Origin: Rhizobium sp. Root1203
Lineage (GTDB): Bacteria; Pseudomonadota; Alphaproteobacteria; Rhizobiales; Rhizobiaceae
Length of the DNA: 64,000 nucleotides
Direction of reading: 5' to 3'
NCBI RefSeq assembly: GCF_001424945.1
Contig: NZ_LMCW01000023.1
Location: 69,501-133,500 of the forward strand
Positions 43,154 to 51,727 of the stretch are shown here, in pieces (the first letter of the stretch is position 1; every line of letters starts with the position of its first letter). Made by a program: the position numbers and the translations under genes. A model generated the notes under the pieces. It searched no databases. It was not told where the DNA came from and was given only the letters and a program-made list of their open reading frames with translations.

Positions 43154-43903
43154 TCAGGCTTTCACGAAGCCCTTGCTCGCGATCATCAAATTTTTCGTGT
43201 AGTCCTCACAAACGGCGGCTTGCGAGAGCTGTGACGCGGTCAGTCGTTCCACGACGGCGCCATTGCGCATAACGGCGAGCCGCTCGCACATATGGGTGAT
43301 CACGCCCAGATCGTGGCTGACCATTACAAATGTCAGCTTTCGATCGCGTCGCACGTCTTCCAGCAGGTTCAGCACCTCGGCCTGCACGGACGCATCCAAC
43401 GCCGACGTCGGCTCATCGAGCAGAAGGATGGACGGCTCGACAATCAGGGCGCGGGCGATGGCGACGCGCTGGCGTTGCCCCCCAGAAAGCTGATGCGGAT
43501 AGCGAAAACGGAAGCCGTTGCCGAGGCCAACTTCGTCCAGCGCGCGGGCGATGCGCGTTTCGCTGTCGCCGATGCTGTGGATCGCCAGGGGTTCAAGCAG
43601 CAGGCGATCGATCGTCTGTCGGGGGTGCAGCGAACCGTATGGGTCTTGAAAGACCATCTGCACGTGCCGGTAGAAATCCTTGCTTCGTCGCGAACCAACC
43701 AGCGGCTCGCCGTGTATTCTGATAGTCCCACTCTTGACCGGCGCGAGACCGGCCACCGCGCGCAACAGCGTCGATTTTCCTGAGCCGGATTCGCCGACAA
43801 GTCCGAACGATTCTCCGGTCCCGATCTCTACACTTACGTCTTTCAAAGCATAAAAATGGTCGTAGACCACACTGAGGTTGTCGATGGAAAGAGCTGCGCT
43901 CAT
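43154..43903 (-). CDS. oligopeptide/dipeptide ABC transporter ATP-binding protein (OppF/DppF-like)
   Basis: Cytoplasmic ATPase, 249 residues, with Walker A GESGSGKSTLLRAVAG, the signature LSGGQRQRVAIARAL and Walker B ILLLDEPTSALDASVQ followed by the switch histidine in VSHDLGVITHMCERLAVM. It lacks the extended C-terminal cysteine/oligopeptide domain of longer OppF proteins. Its ATG 43903 overlaps the stop of the upstream ATPase as ATGA, so translation is coupled. It is the last gene of the five-gene transporter. Confidence 0.9.
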   Translation of the reverse strand: MSAALSIDNLSVVYDHFYALKDVSVEIGTGESFGLVGESGSGKSTLLRAVAGLAPVKSGTIRIHGEPLVGSRRSKDFYRHVQMVFQDPYGSLHPRQTIDRLLLEPLAIHSIGDSETRIARALDEVGLGNGFRFRYPHQLSGGQRQRVAIARALIVEPSILLLDEPTSALDASVQAEVLNLLEDVRRDRKLTFVMVSHDLGVITHMCERLAVMRNGAVVERLTASQLSQAAVCEDYTKNLMIASKGFVKA

Positions 43904-44733
43904 AGAGCCCACTCCGGCTTTCGATCCATGACGGGCAGCGGATGCCTGTCTTCGCCAATCTGCGGCATGCAGTTCAGGAGCCCCTGTGTATAAGGATGTT
44001 GTGCATTCTTGAGATCGGAGGCCTTGAGTTCCTCCACGACCTTTCCGGCATACATGACGATGACGCGGTCGCAGAAGGAGGAGACGAGGCGGAGGTCGTG
44101 CGAAACGAAAATCAATCCCATACCCCGCTCGGATACCAGGCGGTCCATGATGCGGAGAACGTCGAGCTGGACCGTGACGTCCAGCGCCGATGTCGGCTCG
44201 TCGGCGATCAGCAGCTCCGGATCGGCAATCAACATCATTGCGATCATGGCTCGCTGCCCCATGCCGCCGGAAACCTCGTGCGGATAGAGATCGAAAACGC
44301 GCTGCGGATCGCGGATCTGTACTGCCTCCAGCATCGCGATAGCCCGGTCGCGGGCTTCGGCCTTGCCAACTTTCTCATGCGTGCGCAGCGTTTCGCAGAT
44401 CTGGCGACCGATGCTCATAACGGGATCGAGCGAGTATTTCGGATCCTGTAGGACCATGGCGATACGCTTGCCGCGCAGTTGGCGCCGCTGCTTTGCCGAT
44501 GCCGTCAGGAGGTCCATTCCGTTGAACTCGAGCGTATCGGCCGTCACGACGCCATGCCCAGATGTGAGCCCCATGATCGCACGGCCAGTCTGGGATTTTC
44601 CAGAGCCGGATTCGCCGACGATCCCGAGGCGCTCTTTGCCGAGTGTAAAGGAGACGCCGCGCACGGCTTCGATCACGCCGGAGCGCGTGGGGTAGCTGAC
44701 CCTGAGGTTTTTGACGGTGAGAAGAGAAGTCAC
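43900..44733 (-). CDS. oligopeptide/dipeptide ABC transporter ATP-binding protein (OppD/DppD-like)
   Basis: Second ATPase of the transporter, 277 residues. It has Walker A GESGSGKSQTGRAIMG, then VLQDPKYSLDPVMSIGRQ, the signature VSGGMGQRAMIAMML and Walker B LLIADEPTSALDVTVQ. The start is GTG 44733, overlapping the permease stop by four bases (GTGA). The C-terminal HPYTQGLLNCMPQIGEDRHPL is the usual OppD/DppD tail. Together with its partner it drives peptide import. Confidence 0.91.
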   Translation of the reverse strand: MTSLLTVKNLRVSYPTRSGVIEAVRGVSFTLGKERLGIVGESGSGKSQTGRAIMGLTSGHGVVTADTLEFNGMDLLTASAKQRRQLRGKRIAMVLQDPKYSLDPVMSIGRQICETLRTHEKVGKAEARDRAIAMLEAVQIRDPQRVFDLYPHEVSGGMGQRAMIAMMLIADPELLIADEPTSALDVTVQLDVLRIMDRLVSERGMGLIFVSHDLRLVSSFCDRVIVMYAGKVVEELKASDLKNAQHPYTQGLLNCMPQIGEDRHPLPVMDRKPEWAL

Positions 44734-45665
44734 TGCCCACTCTCCTTCGGGTCAAGCGCGTCGCGCAGCCCGTCGCCGAGCAGATTGAAGCCGAGGCTGA
44801 CGATCAGGATCGCGATACCCGGCATGGCGGCAACCCACCACTGATCGAGGATAAAGCGGCGCCCCGAGGCGATCATGGCACCCCATTCGGGAAGTGGTGG
44901 CTGTGCTCCGAGGCCGAGGAAACCGAGGCCGGCCGCCGTCAGAATGATGCCTGCCATGTCGAGCGTCACGCGAACGATCAGCGAGGAGATGCAGAGCGGC
45001 ATCACGTGGCGGACGACGATGCGAAGCGGCGAGGCTCCCATCAGTCTGACCGCCGAGATGTAGTCGGAGCGTCGGACGGTCAGGGTTTCGGCACGTGCAA
45101 TGCGCGCGTAGGGCGGCCAGGACGTGATGGCGATTGCGATAATGGCGTTCTGGATGCCCGGGCCAAGTGCCGCCACGAAGGCAAGCGCCAGCACGAGCTT
45201 TGGGAAGGCGAGGAAAATATCCGTTATGCGCATCAAGACGGCATCGACCCAACCGCCCGCATAGCCCGATACCGTGCCGACAAGCAGGCCGATCGGTGCG
45301 GAAATGACGGCAACGAGCACCACCACCATCAGCGTGAGGCGTGAGCCATAGATCAGCCGGGAATAGATGTCGCGGCCCTGATCGTCCGTGCCAAGCAGGA
45401 AGCCGTCAGTGCCTGGCGGCAGCAGACGAGCGTTCTTGAGGTCGCCGATGACAGGAGAATGCGTCGCGAGCACATCCGCGAATGCCGCGATGAGAAGCAA
45501 TGCGACGATGATCAGAAGGCCGAGGACTGCAAGGCGGTTTGCGGTGAACTGGCGCCAGGTGACGTAAGCGCGCCCGAGGCGGGCCTGCGTACGCGATTGC
45601 GGTCGATCGGAGAGCAGCCATGCGCGGCGGCTCAAGGACGGGGCTTGCTTGGCGGGTGCGGTCAT
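44730..45665 (-). CDS. oligopeptide/dipeptide ABC transporter permease (OppC/DppC-like)
   Basis: Inner-membrane permease, 311 residues, with about six hydrophobic segments. The N-terminal OppC region (WRQFTANRLAVLGLLIIVALLLI) precedes the BPD_transp_1 domain with the EAA-type loop SDYISAVRLMGASPLRIVVRH. The ATG overlaps the OppB-like stop as ATGA. The C-terminal LGFNLLGDGLRDALDPKE is a strong DppC/OppC signature. Confidence 0.92.
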   Translation of the reverse strand: MTAPAKQAPSLSRRAWLLSDRPQSRTQARLGRAYVTWRQFTANRLAVLGLLIIVALLLIAAFADVLATHSPVIGDLKNARLLPPGTDGFLLGTDDQGRDIYSRLIYGSRLTLMVVVLVAVISAPIGLLVGTVSGYAGGWVDAVLMRITDIFLAFPKLVLALAFVAALGPGIQNAIIAIAITSWPPYARIARAETLTVRRSDYISAVRLMGASPLRIVVRHVMPLCISSLIVRVTLDMAGIILTAAGLGFLGLGAQPPLPEWGAMIASGRRFILDQWWVAAMPGIAILIVSLGFNLLGDGLRDALDPKESGQ

Positions 45666-46729
45666 CGGCTTCGCGTCCTGGGATCGAGGGACCGATAGAG
45701 AAGATCGGACAGAAGATTGATGCCGATGAAGACCGTGCCGATCACGATCGTGCCACCGAGCACGGCGTTCATGTCTGCGTTCTGCAGCGAATTGGTGATG
45801 TAGAGACCGATGCCGGGCCAGGAGAAGACCGTTTCCGTCAGAACCGAGCCTTCCAGCAAGCCTGCATAGGACAACGCAATGACCGTCACGAGCGGCACTG
45901 CAGCATTGCGCAGCGCGTGACCCCAGATCACTCTTGTTTCCGACAGGCCCTTGGCACGTGCGGCTACGACATATTCCTGGCTGAGCTCGTTGAGCATGAA
46001 GCTGCGCGTCATTCGGCTGATGTAGGCAAGCGAGAAATAGCCGAGCAACGATGCCGGCAAGATGATGTGCCGGAAGACGTCATAGAATACGTCCCATTGC
46101 CCCTGCACCGCGCTATCGAAGAGATAGAACCCGGTTATGGGCGTAAAGGTGTATTCGAAGACGATATCGATCCGTCCCGGGAAGGCCACCCACCGCAGCT
46201 TGGCGTAGAAGATGACAAGCGAGATCAGCGCCAACCAGAAAATGGGGACGGAATAGCCGATGAGGCCGATGACGCGCACGATCTGATCAGCGAAGCTGCC
46301 GCGCTTGACAGCGGCGAGGACGCCGAGCGGCACGCCGATAACCGAACCGATGATCGTTCCGAGGGTCGCAAGCTCGATCGTTGCAGGGAAAACGCGCCTG
46401 ATATCGGTCATCACAGGGTTGGTGGTCAGCACCGAGGTGCCAAAATCACCGGAAAGGATGCTTCGGAGATAGATGTAGAATTGCTGGTAAAGCGGCAGGT
46501 CGAAACCGAGTTCTCGGCGGACGCGCTCGACGACGTGGGCTGGCGCCCGGTCGCCGAGGATGGCGAGAACCGGATCGATCGGCACAACCCGGCCGATGAA
46601 GAATGTCACGGCCAGAAGGCCGAGATACGTGGTCACGGCGGCAACAAGGAATCGCCCGACCGCGTTGGCAAAAGGAAGAGCACGACCGGGTTTCGGCCGT
46701 GCTTCCGTCTTTGTTTCGACGATGCTCAA
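45662..46729 (-). CDS. oligopeptide/dipeptide ABC transporter permease (OppB/DppB-like)
   Basis: Membrane permease of 355 residues. The first span (AAVTTYLGLLAVTFFIGRVV) is followed by PIDPVLAILGDRAP and the EAA-type loop LSQEYVVAARAKGLSETRVIWGHALRN in the transport domain. It ends VFIGINLLSDLLYRSLDPRTR, as usual for DppB. The start is a TTG at 46729, 18 bases after the binding-protein stop. The next permease overlaps it by four bases. Confidence 0.91.
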   Translation of the reverse strand: MSIVETKTEARPKPGRALPFANAVGRFLVAAVTTYLGLLAVTFFIGRVVPIDPVLAILGDRAPAHVVERVRRELGFDLPLYQQFYIYLRSILSGDFGTSVLTTNPVMTDIRRVFPATIELATLGTIIGSVIGVPLGVLAAVKRGSFADQIVRVIGLIGYSVPIFWLALISLVIFYAKLRWVAFPGRIDIVFEYTFTPITGFYLFDSAVQGQWDVFYDVFRHIILPASLLGYFSLAYISRMTRSFMLNELSQEYVVAARAKGLSETRVIWGHALRNAAVPLVTVIALSYAGLLEGSVLTETVFSWPGIGLYITNSLQNADMNAVLGGTIVIGTVFIGINLLSDLLYRSLDPRTRSR

Positions 46730-46747
46730 TGGATCAATCCTGCCGGA

Positions 46748-48385
46748 TCATTCCTTGCCGATCGGGCCGACGTAGTTCGTGTCGAAGCTCGGTCCCAGCT
46801 TGAACCCACTCAGAGCCTTCCGATAGCCGGCAACTTCCGTCTGCTGGAAGATGACCACGAAGGGGCTGTTGGCGAGGAATTTCCTCTGGATATCCTCATA
46901 CATCGCTGCACGCTTGGCGCCGTCACGCTCGAGCAAGGCGGCCTTCGTCTCCTTGTCGAGTTCCGGGGCCTCCCAGGTGTTGCGCCATGCCAGGGTCTTC
47001 ACGGTGCCGGCGTCCGAGTTGTCGGGGTTCGTCGTAAAGGTGTCGGCATTGGAGTTCGGGTCGAAGTAATCCGAGCCCCACTGGCCGATGTACATGTCGT
47101 GGGTGCGGGCACGATACTTCGTGAGCGTCTGCTTGCCGTCGCCGGGAATAATCTCCATCTTGACGCCTGCCTGAGCGAGCGACTGCTGCATCGATTCCGC
47201 AATGCCGGTAACCGGCTGCGTGTTACGAACATCCATCGTCACGGAGAAGCCGTCCTTGAGGCCGGCCTTCGCCAGGAGTTCCTTGGCCTTGGCGACATCC
47301 AGCTTGTACGGGTTGTCGTTGAGAGCGCCGAGCTGGCCCTTCGGCAGGAAGCTCTGATGAATATCGCCGATGCCCTTGATGAGCGTTGCGCCGATCGCAT
47401 CATAATCGACCAGATACTTGAATGCTTCCTGGACTTCCGGCTTTTTCAGGTTCTCGTTCTTCGAGTTGAGGCTGACGTAGTAGACGGTGCCCTTGGGCGC
47501 GCTTTCCTGGGCGAGATCGGCATTCTTCGCGACCGCATCAAGATCGTTCGGCTCGAGGTTGCGGGCGATATCGATGTCGCCGGATTCAAGCGCCAGACGC
47601 TGGGCGGAACTTTCCTTCATATAACGATAGATGACGCGATTGAGCTTGGCCTTCTCGCCGTAATAGTTGTCGTTGCGCTCCAGCACGACGACTTCGTTCG
47701 CGCGCCATTCGCGGAGCTTGAAGGTGCCGGAACCGGCATATCCCGTCTTCAGCCACTCGTTGCCGAAATCATTGTCGTATTTGTAGTCGGCGCTGGGCGT
47801 GACCGGCTTGACGTGATCCAGAACCAGCTTCTTGTCGACAACCGAGGCAACCGTCGCGGTGAGGCAGTTCAACACGAAGCTCGGTGCGTAGGGTTTGTCG
47901 ACCGTGAAGACGAAAGTGCTTTCGTCGGTTGCCTTGGCTTTTTCGGCAACGTTGTCGCCGTTGATCCCGAACTGGGTGATGATGAAGGCCGGGCTCTTGT
48001 CGAGCTTGACGGCACGCTCGAACGACCAGGCCACATCTTCTGCCGTGATCGGGTTGCCGGAGGCGAACTTCAGACCGGACTTCAGTTTGAAGGTATAGGT
48101 CAGGCCATCGTCGGACACAGTCCAGCTGTCGGCGAGATCGCCCTTGACCTTCGAGGTATCGTCCATGTCGAGGCGAACAAGAAGACTATAGGTGTTGCTG
48201 GTGACTTCTGCGGTCGACAGCTCGAACGCCTCCCCCGGATCCATCGTGATGATGTCGTCGATTGCAAAGCCTTCGACCAGGGTGTCCTTGGGCGTCTCAG
48301 CGAAGGCGGCCGGTGAGGCCATCATCAGGATGGAGAGCGCGGCACCTGCGGAAAGCAGGCGGAAACGGCAATTCAGCTTGTTCAT
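46748..48385 (-). CDS. periplasmic oligopeptide-binding protein
   Basis: SBP family 5 solute-binding protein, 545 residues, that delivers peptides to the permeases. A Sec signal peptide ends near residue 29 (ILMMASPAAFA). The mature part shows LVEGFAIDDIITMDPGEAFEL, then LKSGLKFASGNPITAEDVAWSF with the family 5 pattern. I use ATG 48385, within GTGAGAATG; a longer frame upstream has no signal peptide. It lies 49 bp after the dipeptidase gene and 18 bp before the first permease, so one operon is likely. Confidence 0.93.
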   Translation of the reverse strand: MNKLNCRFRLLSAGAALSILMMASPAAFAETPKDTLVEGFAIDDIITMDPGEAFELSTAEVTSNTYSLLVRLDMDDTSKVKGDLADSWTVSDDGLTYTFKLKSGLKFASGNPITAEDVAWSFERAVKLDKSPAFIITQFGINGDNVAEKAKATDESTFVFTVDKPYAPSFVLNCLTATVASVVDKKLVLDHVKPVTPSADYKYDNDFGNEWLKTGYAGSGTFKLREWRANEVVVLERNDNYYGEKAKLNRVIYRYMKESSAQRLALESGDIDIARNLEPNDLDAVAKNADLAQESAPKGTVYYVSLNSKNENLKKPEVQEAFKYLVDYDAIGATLIKGIGDIHQSFLPKGQLGALNDNPYKLDVAKAKELLAKAGLKDGFSVTMDVRNTQPVTGIAESMQQSLAQAGVKMEIIPGDGKQTLTKYRARTHDMYIGQWGSDYFDPNSNADTFTTNPDNSDAGTVKTLAWRNTWEAPELDKETKAALLERDGAKRAAMYEDIQRKFLANSPFVVIFQQTEVAGYRKALSGFKLGPSFDTNYVGPIGKE

Positions 48386-48434
48386 TCTCACGATTTTATT
48401 CCCCTTTTTTTCAGTTAGACTGCAAAACACAACG

Positions 48435-49493
48435 TCAGACGTCCTCTTCCCTCCACGCCGAAGCGAGGATTCGCAGCCAGTTCCCGCTGGCCAGCTTTTC
48501 AAGATCGCGCGGCCCATATCCAGCACGCTGGAGTGCGGCAATCAGCCTCTGATTGCCGGCCGCATCCCCGATTTCGTCTGGGATCGTCGCTCCGTCGAAA
48601 TCCGAGCCGAGAGCCACGCAATCGATGCCGATGCGCTCTACCAAGTAATCGATGTGGCGGATCATATCGCTGATGGGCGTATCGCCGTCCGAGCGCCCAT
48701 CCCGGCGCAGCATTGCAGTGGCGTAATTCACACCAACGAGGCCGCGGCTTTCCTTGACGGCGTCCAGCTGCATGTCTGTCAAATTGCGAGCGACCGGCGT
48801 CAGCGCGTGGGCGTTGGAGTGGCTGGCGACGAGCGGCTGATCCGTGGTCTTCGCGACATCCCAGAAGCCCTTCTCGGTGATGTGAGCGAGGTCGATCATG
48901 ATACCGAGGCGGTTGCACTCCCGGACAAGTTCGAAGCCGGCTGCCGTGAGCCCAGGTGCCGTGTCCGGAGACATGGGGAAGGCGAACGGCACGCCGTGGC
49001 CAAAGATATTGTGGCGGCTCCAGACCGGGCCGAGGGATCGCAGACCGGCGGCATAGAAAACTTCGAGCGCGGCCAGATCGGCGCCGATCGCCTCGCATCC
49101 CTCCATATGCATCACGGCGGCAAACACGCCGTCATGCATGGCTTGCCTGATATCCTTGACAGTGCGGCACAGACGCCAGGCCCCTGCACAATCCAGGCGC
49201 AGCGCGATGGCAGCCATCTCGGTCGCGACCTTCAAGGAAGGCAAGGGCTCGAGCGGAGCGGCAAATGGCGTGACGTAATGGCCGTTCTTATCGGGATCGG
49301 CGAAAACGAGGTCGCCCGACGGCACATAGATTGCGCAGAGCCCGCCCACCAGCCCGCCCGCCTTGGCGCGAGGGCCATCGATGTGGCCCGAAGCTATTCC
49401 GTTGGAAAACTCAGCGACTGGATCCTCGCCTTGCTGCTCGTGTGTCCAAAGCCGGAGAAGAACGTCATTGTGGCCGTCGAATACGAATTGCAT
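48435..49493 (-). CDS. membrane-dipeptidase-type peptidase M19
   Basis: Zinc-dependent dipeptidase of the renal-dipeptidase family, 352 residues. The zinc site DGHNDVLLRL is at residues 6-15. Further ligands are expected in MHMEGCEAIG, VASHSNAHAL and the C-terminal ALGSDFDGATIPDE. The start ATG 49493 gives MQFVFDGHNDV; a longer frame has no good ribosome-binding site, and CAGGAAC lies seven bases upstream here. No signal peptide is visible, so it probably acts in the cytoplasm on imported dipeptides. It is the first gene of the dipeptide uptake operon. Confidence 0.92.
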   Translation of the reverse strand: MQFVFDGHNDVLLRLWTHEQQGEDPVAEFSNGIASGHIDGPRAKAGGLVGGLCAIYVPSGDLVFADPDKNGHYVTPFAAPLEPLPSLKVATEMAAIALRLDCAGAWRLCRTVKDIRQAMHDGVFAAVMHMEGCEAIGADLAALEVFYAAGLRSLGPVWSRHNIFGHGVPFAFPMSPDTAPGLTAAGFELVRECNRLGIMIDLAHITEKGFWDVAKTTDQPLVASHSNAHALTPVARNLTDMQLDAVKESRGLVGVNYATAMLRRDGRSDGDTPISDMIRHIDYLVERIGIDCVALGSDFDGATIPDEIGDAAGNQRLIAALQRAGYGPRDLEKLASGNWLRILASAWREEDV

Positions 49494-49682
49494 GTATGTT
49501 CCTGTTTGCCCGGGCAGGCGTACCAAGAGCGCAGAATAGAAAAGTTGGCGAAATACGCCACCCCTTTTCTAATAAAGTTTTCTCTTTGAGATGGACGGTT
49601 GGCGGGATGAAAACGACATCGGAGCTGACTATATGATCACACGACAATGGTGGCTGGTCGGCCGCCTTCGATGGAGAGACTT

Positions 49683-50192
49683 ATGCCTATTTCGATGTAT
49701 CGCCTGACCGTTCCCCTGTTCCAGCGCGGCTTGGCCACGCTGGGCGGATATCTCGACAAGGCCGAGACGTTTGCCGGCGAAAAGGGCTTGGCCCCTTCCG
49801 ATCTGGTCGCAGCGCGCCTGAGCCCGGACATGCTTCCGTTCTCCGGACAATATCAACGGGCGACGGACAGCGCAAAGCTTGCGATCTCGCGTCTCACAGG
49901 TGTCGATGCACCGAAGTTCGAGGACAACGAGACGACGATTCCCGAGTTGCGCAGGCGTCTGGCCAAGACCGAGGCTTACCTTGCGACCATTGCGCCCGAC
50001 GCGCTCGATGGAACGGAGTCGCGTGAAGTTGTCATCGCCCCGGGCGGCAACAAGGTGATATTCCGCGGCGACGAATATCTGGCGACCTTCGCGTTGCCGA
50101 ATTTCTACTTCCATGTCTCGATGGCTCACGCGATCCTGCGCAATCAAGGCGTGTCCGTCGGGAAGATGGACTACCTCGGTCGTTTCGCCTGA
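49683..50192 (+). CDS. DUF1993 domain protein
   Basis: A helical 169-residue protein of DUF1993 (DinB-like fold). It begins MPISMYRLTVPLFQRGLATL, then has LAPSDLVAARLSPDMLPFSG and ends in a segment with FALPNFYFHVSMAHAILRNQ. GGAGA is six bases before ATG 49683. The function is unknown; relatives are annotated as putative metal-binding helical-bundle proteins. It stands alone, convergent with the sulfatase-type gene, four bases apart. Confidence 0.85.
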   Translation: MPISMYRLTVPLFQRGLATLGGYLDKAETFAGEKGLAPSDLVAARLSPDMLPFSGQYQRATDSAKLAISRLTGVDAPKFEDNETTIPELRRRLAKTEAYLATIAPDALDGTESREVVIAPGGNKVIFRGDEYLATFALPNFYFHVSMAHAILRNQGVSVGKMDYLGRFA

Positions 50193-50196
50193 TTTT

Positions 50197-51717
50197 CTAG
50201 GGCCGGCGTCTGACAGGCCCTCCTTCGGTCAGTTCGGTATAGGCAAGCGTTTGATCAAGATGACGCGCGCGTAGCGACAACAGTTTCTCGGCGTAGGCAA
50301 GGCGCGTCGATGCATGGGCCGGATCTGCAGCGATATTGTTGAGCTCCATCGGGTCCTTGCGCAAATCGAAGAGCAGCGGCGGAAGGGCGGTGAAATGCAC
50401 GTACTTGAACTGTTCGTCGCGCATGACCGCTAGGTTGCATTCGCTTGAGCGCAGCCCTAAATGGTTTTCCGCCTGTTGATGTTCGATGTCGCGGAAGTCG
50501 AACTCCCAGAAGGCGGCTTCGCGCCAGTTCTCGACGTTGATGCCGTCGGTGAAGGGAAGCAGGGACTGGCCGTCGAGGCCGTTCGTCGGCTCAATGCCGA
50601 GGCGATCGGAGAGCGTTGGGAAGATATCGGCCGCGCTGGTGAAATGCTCTATCTTCGTTCCAATCGCTGTCGAGCGGGGATCGCGAATAACCAGCGGGAT
50701 GTGGTAGCTGCCGTCGAAGAAGCCGCCCTTGCCAAACGTCCAGTGGTCGCCTGCCATCTCGGCATGGTCGGACGTGAAAACGACCATCGTGTTTTCCCAG
50801 GCGCCGGCGTCCTTCAGGGCTTGCCAGATCCGTCCCAACTGAGCATCCACTTCCGCGATCATGCCGTAGTAGATCGCCCGGATCTTGGCGACTTCCTGTG
50901 CGTTCCAATCGCCGACCGCGCCGGTTGCTCCGTAGATGAAACTGCCCTGCCCGGCTCTCGGCATGGCATAAGACAGATAGGGATGCGACCGTTCCTCGGC
51001 ATCGGGCGTGGCTGCCCGTGCGAACTCCGGTCCATCGCCGGCGGCGAACATGTCGTTGTACGGCGCCGGCGCCGAAAACGGAGGATGCGGACGCAGGAAG
51101 GACACGTGCGCAAACCACGGGCTATCCTGCTCCCCGAGCCAGCGGATGAATTCGCCGGCGAGGAACGCAGTCTGGGTTTCGTCCTTGGAATAGGCAGTCG
51201 GTGCGCTCGAAATCTCTCCGGGCGTCGCGCCTCCGGGAACATGGATATCGCGGCTCGTTGCACTCTCGTGCCCGCGTGAGCGCAGCCACGACAACCATTG
51301 CTTTTCATGTTCCGGCAGCAGCTGCCGTGCAGTGAAGCCGGGGAGAAGTCCCTCATAGGTCGTCAGATGCGGATCGTGGGCATCGAGACCGCGTGGATCC
51401 GGGGCGGTATCCGTGTAGCCAAACAGCGTCGGCTCATAGCCTGCCCGCCTTGCCGCCAGAGCAAGGTTGTCGAAACGCGCATCCAACGGCGACCCGTTGC
51501 GGCAGACGCGGTGGTTCATCTGGTAGAGGCCGGTGTAGAGCGTTGCGCGTGCCGGAGAGCACGGGGCGGCACCCGCAAAATGGCGGGTAAACAACGTGCC
51601 TTCCGCAGCGAGCGCATCGACGTTCGGCGTCTTCACGCAGGGATGACCCATCGATGAAAGGCAATCACCGCGCCATTGGTCCGCGGTGATCAGGAGAATA
51701 TTCGGCTTGCCGCTCAT
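50197..51717 (-). CDS. sulfatase-family phosphonate monoester hydrolase-like enzyme
   Basis: Alkaline-phosphatase superfamily hydrolase, 506 residues. The metal site starts at Asp13 (LLITADQWRGD). The nucleophile is Cys53 in PCSPARATLYTG, a CxPxR motif that would be converted to formylglycine. His211 (RPHPPF) and Asp317/His318 (FTSDHAEMAGDHW) complete the site. The C-terminal half (FWEFDFRDIEHQQ, KYVHFTALPPLLFDL) resembles rhizobial phosphonate monoester hydrolase more than arylsulfatases, from memory. No signal peptide is seen. It starts 10 bases after galE and is probably co-transcribed with it. Confidence 0.8.
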   Translation of the reverse strand: MSGKPNILLITADQWRGDCLSSMGHPCVKTPNVDALAAEGTLFTRHFAGAAPCSPARATLYTGLYQMNHRVCRNGSPLDARFDNLALAARRAGYEPTLFGYTDTAPDPRGLDAHDPHLTTYEGLLPGFTARQLLPEHEKQWLSWLRSRGHESATSRDIHVPGGATPGEISSAPTAYSKDETQTAFLAGEFIRWLGEQDSPWFAHVSFLRPHPPFSAPAPYNDMFAAGDGPEFARAATPDAEERSHPYLSYAMPRAGQGSFIYGATGAVGDWNAQEVAKIRAIYYGMIAEVDAQLGRIWQALKDAGAWENTMVVFTSDHAEMAGDHWTFGKGGFFDGSYHIPLVIRDPRSTAIGTKIEHFTSAADIFPTLSDRLGIEPTNGLDGQSLLPFTDGINVENWREAAFWEFDFRDIEHQQAENHLGLRSSECNLAVMRDEQFKYVHFTALPPLLFDLRKDPMELNNIAADPAHASTRLAYAEKLLSLRARHLDQTLAYTELTEGGPVRRRP

Positions 51718-51727
51718 AGATGTCCGT

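Noticed and set aside
45620..48316. An 898-codon open frame antisense to the peptide transporter genes
   Set aside because: It crosses three minus-strand genes with clear ABC permease and binding-protein motifs and has no recognisable sequence of its own.
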